A DNA stretch of 64,000 nucleotides from Nitrospirillum viridazoti. GTDB taxonomy: Bacteria > Pseudomonadota > Alphaproteobacteria > Azospirillales > Azospirillaceae. The notes beneath the pieces were generated by a model. That model was not told where the DNA came from. It ran no database searches and saw only the letters and a list, made by a program, of their open reading frames with translations. Positions 1 to 7,663 of this stretch are shown piece by piece; the stretch's first letter is position 1; each line of letters starts with the position of its first letter. The position numbers and the translations under genes are program-made. The stretch lies in NCBI RefSeq assembly GCF_007827975.1, contig NZ_VITT01000001.1. The stretch is one strand, 5' to 3'.

Positions 1-1474
1 CGCCGGTGGACAGCGCGTCTTCCGGCATGCGCCCGGTGGAGATGATGGGCGTGTCGGGCGAGGCCAGGCCGCTGCTGGGCGCCAGTTGCGGACGCATGTT
101 GTGCGGCAGGCGGCTTTCCACCAGCACGCGGATGTCCTGGGCCCGCACCCAGTCGGGCGACCCGGCCGGCAGCATCTGCTCAGCCCGGTCGGCGTGATAG
201 CGGGCGGCGCGGATGTCGCCCCGGGCCAAGGCCTCTTCCGCGCGGGCATAGGCCAGCTGCGGCGCCATGTCGGCGCGGGCGTAGGCGCTGGCCAGCAACA
301 GCCACGTCAGCTCCACCAGCGGCTCGTCCCGGGCGGAGGAGCGCAGGACGTCGATGGCCTCGCGCACCAGCTTGTCGTCGCCGGCCTCCAGCAGGGCATG
401 GCCCAGGGCCATGCGCAACTGGGCGCTGTCGGGGGCATACTTGACGGCGTTGCGGTAGGGGTCGACCGCTTCCTTGGCGCGGCCGTTCTCGAACAGGATC
501 TGGCCCTTCAGCTCATAGAAGTAAGGATTCTTCGGTTCCTGCTCGATCAGGCCGTCGACGATCTTCAGGCCCTTGTTGATGTCGCCCACCTGGTAATAGG
601 CGATGGACCGGGCGTAGCGCGCCGGGACGCTGGTATCACTCTCCGGATATTTGCGCAGGGCCAGGTCGGGATGGATGAAGCCGTACAGTTTGGCCCGCAT
701 GCGCTGGTGCATGTCGTAATAGGCCGAGGGCATCTTGGCGTTGGTGAACTTCGAGATATGGTCGACGAAGTTCTCGATGTATTCCACCCGGTTCTTGGTC
801 AGCGGGTGGGTCATCAGGAACTCCACCTGCTTGGTCTGCGGCAGGCCGGCGTCCTGGCGGCGCAGCTTCTCCATGAACTCCAGCATGCCCTTGGATGAAT
901 AGCCGTTGGCCTCCATGTAGGACAGGCCGGCCTCGTCCGCCGACGCCTCCTGCGCGCGGCTGAAGGCGAAGAAGGAACGGGCGCCCAGTTCCTGCGCGCC
1001 GGCGATGCCGCCCATGGCGGCACCACCACCATCGCCCCGCCGCGTGCCGCCGATGGCCGCCGCCACGCTCAGCAGCGTGGCCAGGGTGGACAGGATGACG
1101 GCGTTCTCGATGGCGTCGCGTGAGCGCACCTGGTGCCCGCCGGCCATATGGCCGGTTTCGTGGGCCATGACGCCGATCAGCTGTTCCGGCGTGTCGGCCG
1201 CCATGATCAGGCCGGTGTTTACGAACATGTTCTGGCCGCCCGCCACGAAGGCGTTCAGCTCGTCGTCATTGACCAGGACCAGGGTGACCGCGTCGGGAAC
1301 GATACCGGCCGCGCGGAAGATGGGGGTGGCGAAGACGCGCAGCGTGTGTTCGATTTCCGCGTCACGCACCAGGTTGATGCCGCGGTCCTGGGCCAGCACC
1401 GGCTCCACGGCCAAAACCGAGGATAGCAGGCTGACCAGGATCAGGCGGGCAAGGCGGCGCGGTCGCAAGAACAT
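1..1474 (-). CDS. M48-family periplasmic metalloprotease with TPR repeats (BepA/YfgC-like), cut by the window edge
   Basis: The minus-strand frame is open from an ATG at 1474 to the window edge, so the C-terminus is missing (about 491 codons visible). Residues 1-30 form a signal peptide ending in VLAQD. The zinc motif HETGH starts at residue 105, inside the usual M48 context (LIGVMAHETGH). The middle and end read as helical TPR-like repeats (for example YYQVGDINKGLKIVDGL). This is the architecture of BepA/YfgC-type proteases, which in other bacteria act in outer-membrane protein quality control. A second in-frame ATG lies at 1486; I prefer 1474 because the signal peptide then starts normally. 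It is divergent from the aminotransferase. Function is inferred from family; the zinc motif is seen directly. Confidence 0.88.
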   Translation of the reverse strand, partial: MFLRPRRLARLILVSLLSSVLAVEPVLAQDRGINLVRDAEIEHTLRVFATPIFRAAGIVPDAVTLVLVNDDELNAFVAGGQNMFVNTGLIMAADTPEQLIGVMAHETGHMAGGHQVRSRDAIENAVILSTLATLLSVAAAIGGTRRGDGGGAAMGGIAGAQELGARSFFAFSRAQEASADEAGLSYMEANGYSSKGMLEFMEKLRRQDAGLPQTKQVEFLMTHPLTKNRVEYIENFVDHISKFTNAKMPSAYYDMHQRMRAKLYGFIHPDLALRKYPESDTSVPARYARSIAYYQVGDINKGLKIVDGLIEQEPKNPYFYELKGQILFENGRAKEAVDPYRNAVKYAPDSAQLRMALGHALLEAGDDKLVREAIDVLRSSARDEPLVELTWLLLASAYARADMAPQLAYARAEEALARGDIRAARYHADRAEQMLPAGSPDWVRAQDIRVLVESRLPHNMRPQLAPSSGLASPDTPIISTGRMPEDALSTG

Positions 1475-1526
1475 AGTCAATTCCATCGGCGGTGCCGTCG
1501 ATACCCGAACAGGCGAGCGGTAAGGT

Positions 1527-2741
1527 ATGACCCCTACATACTCCAAGGATGAATTTCCACGCGCGGCGATGCGCCCGGCTGTCGCTATACGCGCCAGCAC
1601 CATCTCCCCCTTCATGGTGATGGAGGTGCTGCGCGCCGCCAACGCACGGCAGGCCGCCGGCGGCGACGTCCTGCATCTGGAAATAGGCCAGCCGTCCACC
1701 CCGGCACCGAAGGGGGTGATCGCCGCGGCCGCCCACGCCCTGGCCGCCGATCGCCTAGCCTACACCGATGCCCTGGGCCTGCCAGCCTTGAGAGAGGGCA
1801 TAGCACGTTGGTACCAAGATCGCCATGGGGTGGTGATCTCCCCGCACCGGGTGGTGGTGACCACGGGATCGTCCGGCGCCTTCCTCCTGGCCTTCCTGGC
1901 GGCCTTCGACCCGGGCGACCGCGTGGCCCTGGCGGCCCCCGGCTATCCCGCCTACCGCAACATCCTGAAGACGGCCGGCCTGGTGCCGGTGGAACTGCCC
2001 ACGGGGCCCGAAACGCGCTTCCAGCCAACGCCTGCCTTGCTGGACGAGCTGCTGGCGCGGGGCGGGGAACCCATCCGGGGGCTGATCGTGGCCAGCCCCT
2101 CAAACCCCACCGGCACCATGCTGGACCCCGCCGCCATGACCGCCCTGGGCGACTGGTGCCGCCGCCATGGCGTCTGGCTCATTTCCGATGAAATCTATCA
2201 CGGCATCGAATACGGCACGGTGCCGGCGGCCACGGCGCTGGCGGTCGATGGGGGCGAGGGCGCCATCACCGTCAACAGCTTCTCCAAATACTTTTCCATG
2301 ACCGGTTGGCGCCTGGGCTGGGCGGTGGTGCCGGAGCGGCTGGTGCGGTCGGTGGAATGCCTGGCGCAGAACCTCTACATCTCCCCGCCCACCCTGTCGC
2401 AGCATGCGGCGGCGGCGGCCTTCGATTGCGTGGAGGAGCTGGAAGGCCATGTCGCGCGCTATCGCCGCAACCGCGACATCTTGCTGGACCTGCTGCCCAG
2501 CGCCGGATTCGGCAAGTTGGCCCCGGCCGACGGCGCCTTTTTCATCTATGCCGACATTTCCGACCGCACGGATGATTCCCAGGCCTTCTGCACCCGGCTG
2601 CTGAACGAGACGGGGGTGGCCCTGACCCCGGGGGTGGATTTCGACCCCTTGCGCGGCCATCACACCGTGCGCATCAGCTTCGCCGGCGCCGAGGCCGAGA
2701 TGGTGGAGGCCGCCCGCCGCCTCAGGGCCTGGCGGGCATAA
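1527..2741 (+). CDS. PLP-dependent class I/II aminotransferase
   Basis: 404 aa, fold-type I aminotransferase acting in the cytosol. Seen: the SNPTG motif, SDEIYHGIEY (Asp binding the pyridine nitrogen), the Schiff-base lysine K254 in NSFSKYFSMTGWRLGW, and an Arg in VRISF near the C-terminus that would bind the substrate carboxylate. Length is usual for the aspartate/alanine aminotransferase group. The substrate cannot be decided from sequence. The start at 1527 is used; an internal ATG at 1572 (MRPAVAIR) is an alternative because the first 15 residues are not typical of the family. A strong hairpin terminator follows directly, so it is probably monocistronic. Confidence 0.92.
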   Translation: MTPTYSKDEFPRAAMRPAVAIRASTISPFMVMEVLRAANARQAAGGDVLHLEIGQPSTPAPKGVIAAAAHALAADRLAYTDALGLPALREGIARWYQDRHGVVISPHRVVVTTGSSGAFLLAFLAAFDPGDRVALAAPGYPAYRNILKTAGLVPVELPTGPETRFQPTPALLDELLARGGEPIRGLIVASPSNPTGTMLDPAAMTALGDWCRRHGVWLISDEIYHGIEYGTVPAATALAVDGGEGAITVNSFSKYFSMTGWRLGWAVVPERLVRSVECLAQNLYISPPTLSQHAAAAAFDCVEELEGHVARYRRNRDILLDLLPSAGFGKLAPADGAFFIYADISDRTDDSQAFCTRLLNETGVALTPGVDFDPLRGHHTVRISFAGAEAEMVEAARRLRAWRA

Positions 2742-2745
2742 TACA

Positions 2746-2779
2746 AAGGGCCGGTCAGCAGAGGCGCTGACCGGCCCTT
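2746..2779 (+). terminator. Hairpin terminator after the aminotransferase
   Basis: Perfect 14-bp stem AAGGGCCGGTCAGC / GCTGACCGGCCCTT with a 6-base loop, 4 bases after the aminotransferase stop codon. The T-tract after the stem is short, which is common in GC-rich genomes. Confidence 0.8.
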
Positions 2780-2859
2780 CGCGCTTCAACCTTCATGAGG
2801 GATGCTCGGGTGGGCGGGCCGGTCGTTCGGGTGCCGGCACCTATCCCGATAGTCGCTGA

Positions 2860-3153
2860 TCAGTTCAGGGCGATCAGCTGATGCGGGACGCTGCGTCCGG
2901 CATGGGCCTTGATGATGGTGGCGGTCGTGGCCTTGCAGGGCAGGGCAACGCCGCCCGACTTGGTGCCGTCCATGCGGGTGGGGATGACCTTCAGCTTGCC
3001 GGAGGGTGTGGCTGCCAGCGTCGCGGCCGGCGCGGGTGCCACCTGTGCCACGGCGGCGGCGTCGGGGCGCGGTGCCGCGACCAGGATGGCGGGGGCGACC
3101 AGGAAGGGCAGGCCCAGGAACAGGCCGGTGAGCAGGCTGCGAACGGTCGTCAT
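2860..3153 (-). CDS. Small secreted protein of unknown function
   Basis: 97 aa. The start at 3153 is set by a strong Shine-Dalgarno (GGAGG, then GTGGTATT before ATG). The longer upstream open frame to 3426 has no such signal and is not protein-like. Residues 1-30 form a signal peptide (LLTGLFLGLPFLVAPAILVAA). The mature part is Ala/Pro-rich, then basic, with one Cys (GGVALPCKATTATI). I do not recognise a family. It converges on the aminotransferase, whose terminator lies 80 bases beyond its stop. Confidence 0.65.
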   Translation of the reverse strand: MTTVRSLLTGLFLGLPFLVAPAILVAAPRPDAAAVAQVAPAPAATLAATPSGKLKVIPTRMDGTKSGGVALPCKATTATIIKAHAGRSVPHQLIALN

Positions 3154-3388
3154 AATACCACCTCCATAAAACGATCGGCCCTGAGCGGCGTCTTTTGCTA
3201 GGCCGAACGACTGATGGGCGTGGAGTTGAAACTCGCGGCCAACCGTGGCGGAACCATGGCGAGAACCGGAACTTCCCGGGGCAGGCGCAGACTCCTGGGG
3301 CCCTGTGGCCGATGGGCAACAGGTCGACCCCGTACCCCCTGCGGGACACCCATGCGGCGGCGATGTGCGATTGGATGAAAGAGAGGGC

Positions 3389-3417
3389 TTGCGGCGGCCG
3401 GCGGATGTCGATATATA
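3389..3417 (+). promoter_or_regulatory. Candidate sigma-70 promoter for tRNA-Pro
   Basis: TTGCGG (3389-3394), 17-base spacer, TATATA (3412-3417). The -10 ends 16 bases before the tRNA gene. TATATA is conspicuous in this GC-rich setting. Motif match only. Confidence 0.5.
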
Positions 3418-3433
3418 CCCGCCCACCCCGAGA

Positions 3434-3510
3434 CGGAGAGTAGCTCAGCCTGGTAGAGCACTGCTTTCGGGAGGCAGGGGCCGGAGGTTCGAATCCTCTC
3501 TCTCCGACCA
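3434..3510 (+). tRNA. tRNA-Pro (anticodon CGG)
   Basis: 77 nt with CCA encoded. The acceptor stem CGGAGAG / CTCTCCG pairs perfectly and starts with the C1-G72 pair typical of proline tRNAs, with discriminator A. The D arm is GCTC/GAGC, the anticodon stem CTGCT/GGCAG with loop TTCGGGA, giving anticodon CGG at 3468-3470, which reads CCG. The T arm is GGAGG / CCTCT with loop TTCGAAT. It has its own candidate promoter and is followed by a strong terminator. No integrated element abuts its 3' end. Confidence 0.97.
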
Positions 3511-3527
3511 TCTCAGGGACGCACAAG

Positions 3528-3562
3528 CGGCCGGCTTCTTCCGAAGCCGGCCGTTTCGCTTT
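3528..3562 (+). terminator. Rho-independent terminator after tRNA-Pro
   Basis: Perfect 11-bp stem CGGCCGGCTTC / GAAGCCGGCCG with loop TTCC, followed by TTTCGCTTT, 18 bases after the tRNA. Confidence 0.85.
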
Positions 3563-3587
3563 GGGGCGATGGCATCCACAGCCAAGC

Positions 3588-3618
3588 AAAAAGGCGCGCC
3601 GGTGAGGGCGCGCCTTTC
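3588..3618 (-). terminator. Rho-independent terminator of the polyprenyl synthase gene
   Basis: Stem GGCGCGCC / GGCGCGCC flanked by A-tract and T-tract. Read on the minus strand it is followed by TTTTTGCTT, so it serves the minus-strand gene that stops at 3641. Confidence 0.8.
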
Positions 3619-3640
3619 CGAAATCCGGATTCGAATGGGA

Positions 3641-4663
3641 TCAGAAGTCCCGGTCGACGACGAAGTCGATCACGTCCAGCAGGGCGCGCTTGATGGGGCT
3701 GGCGGGGAACAGGCCCAGGGCGTCGCGGGCCATGGCGCCGTAATGGCGGGCGCGTTCCACGCTGTCGCGCAGGGTGTTGTGACGCTGCATGAGGGCCAGC
3801 GCGTGCTCCAGGTCGCCGTCCCGCTGGTCGATGTCCTCCAGCGTCCGGCGCCAGAAGGCGCGTTCCTCGTCATCGCCCCGGCGGAAGGCCAGGACGACGG
3901 GCAGGGTGATCTTGCCCTCGCGGAAGTCGTCGCCGATGGATTTTCCTAAGCGGGCCTGCACGGCGGAATAGTCCAGCACGTCGTCCACCACCTGGAAGGC
4001 GATGCCCAGGTTCAGGCCGTAGCTGCGCAGCGCCTCCTCCTCCGCCGCAGGGCGGCCGGCCACCACGGCGCCGATGCGGCAGGCGGCGGCGAACAGCTCC
4101 GCCGTCTTGGCGCGGATAACCTCCAGATAGGCCTCTTCGCTGGTGGTGGTGTCGTTGGCGGTGATCAGCTGCAGCACCTCGCCCTCGGAAATGACGGCGG
4201 AGGCGCTGGACAGGATGCGCAGCACGTCCAGCGACCCGTCCTCCGTCATCACCTGGAAGGCGCGGGAGAACAGAAAGTCGCCCACCAGCACGCTGGCCTT
4301 GTTGCCGAAGACGGCGTTGGCCGAGGGCTGGCCGCGGCGCAGGTCGCTTTCGTCGACCACGTCGTCGTGCAGCAGGGTGGCGGTGTGGATGAATTCGACG
4401 CAGGCCGCCAACGGCTGATGGCGTTCGCCTTGGTAGCCGCACAGGCGGGCGGCGGCCAGGGTCAGCACGGGGCGCAGGCGCTTGCCGCCGCTGGCCACGA
4501 TGTAGCCCGCCAGCTGGGGGATCATCTCCACGTCGGAATGCATGCGGCGGATGATGAGGTCGTTGACCGCCGCCAGGTCGGTCGCCACCAATTCCACCAG
4601 CGCCTCCAGGGCATCGGTGCCGGCCTTCCGGCGCTTGGGATCGAGGGGGGTGACGACGGCCAC
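3641..4663 (-). CDS. ispB: Polyprenyl diphosphate synthase (octaprenyl/decaprenyl type)
   Basis: 340 aa from a GTG at 4663 preceded by AGGAG at 8-base spacing; longer in-frame starts upstream lack a ribosome site and give an atypical N-terminus. Trans-isoprenyl diphosphate synthase: GGKRLRP at 59-65 binds isopentenyl diphosphate, first Asp-rich motif DDVVD at 100-104, second DDVLD at 227-231. Such enzymes make the long side chain of ubiquinone. Chain length cannot be read safely; alphaproteobacteria commonly make Q-10, so a decaprenyl product is likely. It is divergent from the DUF2007/TrmN6 pair and ends at its own terminator. Confidence 0.9.
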   Translation of the reverse strand: MAVVTPLDPKRRKAGTDALEALVELVATDLAAVNDLIIRRMHSDVEMIPQLAGYIVASGGKRLRPVLTLAAARLCGYQGERHQPLAACVEFIHTATLLHDDVVDESDLRRGQPSANAVFGNKASVLVGDFLFSRAFQVMTEDGSLDVLRILSSASAVISEGEVLQLITANDTTTSEEAYLEVIRAKTAELFAAACRIGAVVAGRPAAEEEALRSYGLNLGIAFQVVDDVLDYSAVQARLGKSIGDDFREGKITLPVVLAFRRGDDEERAFWRRTLEDIDQRDGDLEHALALMQRHNTLRDSVERARHYGAMARDALGLFPASPIKRALLDVIDFVVDRDF

Positions 4664-4857
4664 GAAACGAACTCCTGCCAGTAGGGGCCAACGGTGGCGG
4701 AACGCAGACCTGTTGACGGCCCTGGATAGGACAGCGAGCATACCGGCGCAACCCCCGTGGTCAAGCTGGCAGACCACATCGCCGCCCCCCATCTATGCCG
4801 CGTGCGTCAATCAGCACCCGATGCGTCACCAACCGGCGCCCTTCCTATGAGGCCTTC

Positions 4858-5079
4858 ATGCAACCCATCCTGACCAGCAACAACGCGGTGGAGATATCCT
4901 GGGCGCGGGCCGTGCTGGCCGACGCCGGCATCGAGGCCGTGCTGCTGGACGACTACACCGCCGCGGTGGAAGGCAGCATCAGCGCCATTCCGCGCCGCCT
5001 GATGGTGGCGGATGGCGCCGTCACGGCCGCCACCGCCGCGCTGGCCGTGGCCCGGGCGCAGCTGGAGGCCGCCCCGTGA
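4858..5079 (+). CDS. DUF2007-family small protein
   Basis: 73 aa beginning MQPILTSNNAVEISWARAVL, with the DUF2007 pattern of a short alpha/beta fold that starts with a strand and a helix that senses or binds partners (LADAGIEAVLLDD) and ends with IPRRLMVADG. The family is described as putative signal-transducing but its biochemical role is unknown. The longer open frame begins earlier, but the ATG at 4858 matches the family start. Its stop overlaps the GTG start of the next gene (GTGA), implying translational coupling. Confidence 0.8.
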   Translation: MQPILTSNNAVEISWARAVLADAGIEAVLLDDYTAAVEGSISAIPRRLMVADGAVTAATAALAVARAQLEAAP

Positions 5080-5885
5080 TTCTCACCTCCGCCGCCGCGG
5101 AACCCGGGAAGGAGGATTGCGCGGACGGCGGCATCACCGAAGATCGCTTGCTGAACGGGCGCGTGCGTCTGTTGCAGCCGGCGCACGGATACAGGGCCGC
5201 CATCGACCCCGTGCTGCTGGCCGCCGCCACGCCGGCCGAGGGGAGCGAGCGGGTGTTGGACCTGGGCTGCGGCGCCGGGGCGGCATCCTTCTGTCTTGCC
5301 GCCCGGCTGCCCGGTGTCCGCGTCGCCGGACTGGAGCTGCAGCCCGAGGCGGCCGACCTCGCCCGGCGCAATGCCGAGCTCAACGGCGTCGCCGCCCGGG
5401 TGCGCGTCACCCTGGGCGATGCCGCCCTGGCCCCGGCTCACTTGCCGCCGGGATCGGATCCCGACCTGGTGGCCGGCCGCTTCGACCATGTCATGACCAA
5501 CCCGCCCTTTTATCCCGGCGGCCGCCATACCCGTTCCCCGCGGGCGGGCAAGGCCGTATCGCATGGCGAGGGCACGGCCGATCTCGCCACCTGGGTCGCG
5601 GCGGCGGCCCGCCTGCTGGCGCCGCGCGGCACATTGACCATGATCCATCGCGCCGACCGGGTGGATGAGATCCTGGCCCGCCTGGCCGGCCGCTTCGGCG
5701 CCGTGGTGCTCTATCCCCTGTGGCCCCGCGCCGGGACGGAGGCCAAGCGCGTCATCGTCCGCGCCCGCCTGGGCGCCCGCACCCCGGCCCGCCTGCTGTC
5801 GGGCTTGGTGTTGCATGATGAGGGCGGGCGCTACACGCCGGCGGCCGACGCCGTGCTGCGGGACGGCGCGGCCCTGGACTTCTGA
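5076..5885 (+). CDS. TrmN6/YfiC-like N6-adenine methyltransferase (tRNA1-Val A37)
   Basis: 269 aa. SAM-binding motif I is VLDLGCGAGAAS (60-71), and the N6-adenine catalytic motif is NPPFY at 142-146. The opening segment (ITEDRLLNGRVRLLQPAHGYR) matches the start of TrmN6 proteins, which methylate A37 of tRNA1(Val). The GTG start at 5076 overlaps the stop of the DUF2007 gene by 4 bases. RfbC lies 59 bases downstream in the same direction. Other members of the small methyltransferase family share NPPY/NPPF, so the exact RNA target is inferred. Confidence 0.85.
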   Translation: MILTSAAAEPGKEDCADGGITEDRLLNGRVRLLQPAHGYRAAIDPVLLAAATPAEGSERVLDLGCGAGAASFCLAARLPGVRVAGLELQPEAADLARRNAELNGVAARVRVTLGDAALAPAHLPPGSDPDLVAGRFDHVMTNPPFYPGGRHTRSPRAGKAVSHGEGTADLATWVAAAARLLAPRGTLTMIHRADRVDEILARLAGRFGAVVLYPLWPRAGTEAKRVIVRARLGARTPARLLSGLVLHDEGGRYTPAADAVLRDGAALDF

Positions 5886-5944
5886 CGGTCTCCGGCGTAT
5901 CCCGGGCGGCACGGCACAACCGGCAGATAAAGTGGGAACCCAGC

Positions 5945-6499
5945 ATGGACGTAAAGCGTCTGGACATCGATGGCCTGGTCATGGTGAAGCCCCGCCGCTT
6001 CGGCGACGAGCGGGGATGGTTCGTGGAGACCTGGAACGACGAAAAGCACACGGCTGCCGGCATCACGGGCCCCTTCGTCCAGGACAACCAGTCGCTGTCG
6101 CGGATTCAGGGCACGGTGCGCGGGCTGCACTTCCAGTTGGCGCCGGCGGCCCAGGGCAAGCTGATCCGCGTCATCCGCGGTCGCATCCTGGACGTGGCGG
6201 TGGATCTGCGCCAAGGGTCCCCCACCTATGGCCACCACGTCGCCGTGGAACTGGACGCCGAGGAAGGCTGGCAGTTGTGGGTACCGGTGGGCTTCGCCCA
6301 CGGCTTCTGCACCCTCGTCCCCGATACCGAGATCGCCTACAAGGTGACGGCGCTTTACAGCCCCGCCCATGACCGCGGCCTGCTGTGGAATGATCCGGCG
6401 CTGGGCATCCCGTGGCCGGAGTTCGCCGGCGCCGTGCTGTCGGACAAGGACGGCAAGCAGCCCACCCTGGCGGACATCGGCACGCCGTTCCCGGCCTGA
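5945..6499 (+). CDS. rfbC: dTDP-4-dehydrorhamnose 3,5-epimerase
   Basis: 184 aa cupin enzyme of the dTDP-L-rhamnose pathway. Catalytic H62 (TVRGLHFQ), K72 (GKLIRV) and Y132 (IAYKV) are all in place, with the usual LWVPVGFAHGF and GLLWNDPALGIPW segments. Length is normal. The partner genes rfbA, rfbB and rfbD are not in the window. It converges on the glycosyltransferase operon (stop to stop 5 bases), so the rhamnose-type sugar it helps make may feed that locus; this link is inference from position. Confidence 0.93.
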   Translation: MDVKRLDIDGLVMVKPRRFGDERGWFVETWNDEKHTAAGITGPFVQDNQSLSRIQGTVRGLHFQLAPAAQGKLIRVIRGRILDVAVDLRQGSPTYGHHVAVELDAEEGWQLWVPVGFAHGFCTLVPDTEIAYKVTALYSPAHDRGLLWNDPALGIPWPEFAGAVLSDKDGKQPTLADIGTPFPA

Positions 6500-6504
6500 A
6501 TGTT

Positions 6505-7638
6505 TCAGCCCCTGGCCACCTGGGCCAGCGCCGCCGCCAGGCGGGGGCCCAGGACCGCCAGGTCATACTCCCGCGCCACCAGGTCGCGGCCGGCCGCGGC
6601 GAGGCGGTGGCGCAAATCCAGGTCGGTGCGTAACGCTTCCAGCGCCTGTACCCAGCCTTCCGGGCTGTCGGCCCACAGGCCGGTGACGCCATCGGCCACG
6701 ATGCGGCGGTTCTCCCCCACCGGGCTGGCCACCACGGCCTTGCCGGCGGCCATATACTGCAGCAGCTTGAAGCCCGACTTGCCCTGCGCGAACGGCGTAT
6801 GGGGCAGGGGCATGATGCCGGCGTCGATGCCGGCCAGGGCGGCGGTCTCGCCCGCCTCGCTCCAGGGTATGAATTCCTCCGGCACGCCGGGCAGGGCGAC
6901 GGGGTGGCGGGCGATGGTCACCAGGGTCAGCGGACCACTGGCCGCCAGGGCCGCCAGTGGCTCAGCCAAGGCGGCCAGATAACGGGCGGACGAGGGCGTG
7001 CCGATCCAGCCCACGCGAAATTCTCCAGGCGCATGGTTCCCGGGCGGGCGGTCCCCCGGCGGACGTTCCGGTGCCAGCGCGGCCTGGTAGCGGGCCAGGT
7101 CCACAGGCGTGGGCAGGCGCAGCAGGCGGCGGGCGCCGGCGGCTTCCGCCCATGAGGCCAGGGCATCGTTGGCCACCACCGTCAGGGTGGCGCCCGCCAC
7201 CAGCCGTTCCAGCTTGTCGCCCAGCAGCCTCCGCAGCGGCGCCAGGCGATGGCCGGCATAACGCAGGTGCCAGGCGTCGTCGAAATCCAGCACATAAGGC
7301 CGGCCCCCGAACAGGCGACGCTCCACCCCCGCAGGCAACCAGGGCAGCGCCTCCTTCTCGATCCACAGCAGATCCGTTCGCCCAGCCGCCTTCAGAGCGG
7401 CCATGCGCCGGCGGTAGCGGTCGGCCAGGGTCCAGCCCTTCACCGGTTGGCCGGCGTACAGCCGTCGCAGGTAGCCGTCGTCGAAAAAGGGCGCCGTGCT
7501 CACGTCCAGGCCCGCCGCCGCCAGGTGGGGCAGCGGGTCGAAGAAGCGCAGCCGGCTGCTGGCCCCCAGCCGGTCATAGCGGGGCAAGGCCAAGACCCGC
7601 CCCAAAGGGCGGGGGGCGGGGGGCGGAAGTGGCGGCAC
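6505..7638 (-). CDS. Glycosyltransferase, GT4/GT1-like (GT-B fold)
   Basis: About 377 aa. The N-terminal half has LPRYDRLGASSRLRFF and PYVLDFDDAWHLRY; the C-terminal half has FRVGWIGTPSSARYL, PLPHTPFAQGKSGFKLLQYMAAGKAVVASPVGENR and VADGVTGL, the pattern of the sugar-nucleotide-binding half of GT4 enzymes. The start is uncertain: a GTG at 7638 begins after the upstream stop (7664), while a GTG at 7701 would overlap it by 38 bases. No clear ribosome site decides. Last gene of the minus-strand operon that begins with the YjfB-like gene. Confidence 0.82.
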   Translation of the reverse strand: MPPLPPPAPRPLGRVLALPRYDRLGASSRLRFFDPLPHLAAAGLDVSTAPFFDDGYLRRLYAGQPVKGWTLADRYRRRMAALKAAGRTDLLWIEKEALPWLPAGVERRLFGGRPYVLDFDDAWHLRYAGHRLAPLRRLLGDKLERLVAGATLTVVANDALASWAEAAGARRLLRLPTPVDLARYQAALAPERPPGDRPPGNHAPGEFRVGWIGTPSSARYLAALAEPLAALAASGPLTLVTIARHPVALPGVPEEFIPWSEAGETAALAGIDAGIMPLPHTPFAQGKSGFKLLQYMAAGKAVVASPVGENRRIVADGVTGLWADSPEGWVQALEALRTDLDLRHRLAAAGRDLVAREYDLAVLGPRLAAALAQVARG

Positions 7639-7663
7639 GGCGGGCGGACGCAAGGGGCCGCGT

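Noticed and set aside
3197..3430. Open frames on both strands before tRNA-Pro
   Set aside because: No ribosome site and non-protein-like sequence. The region is explained by a leader and the tRNA promoter.
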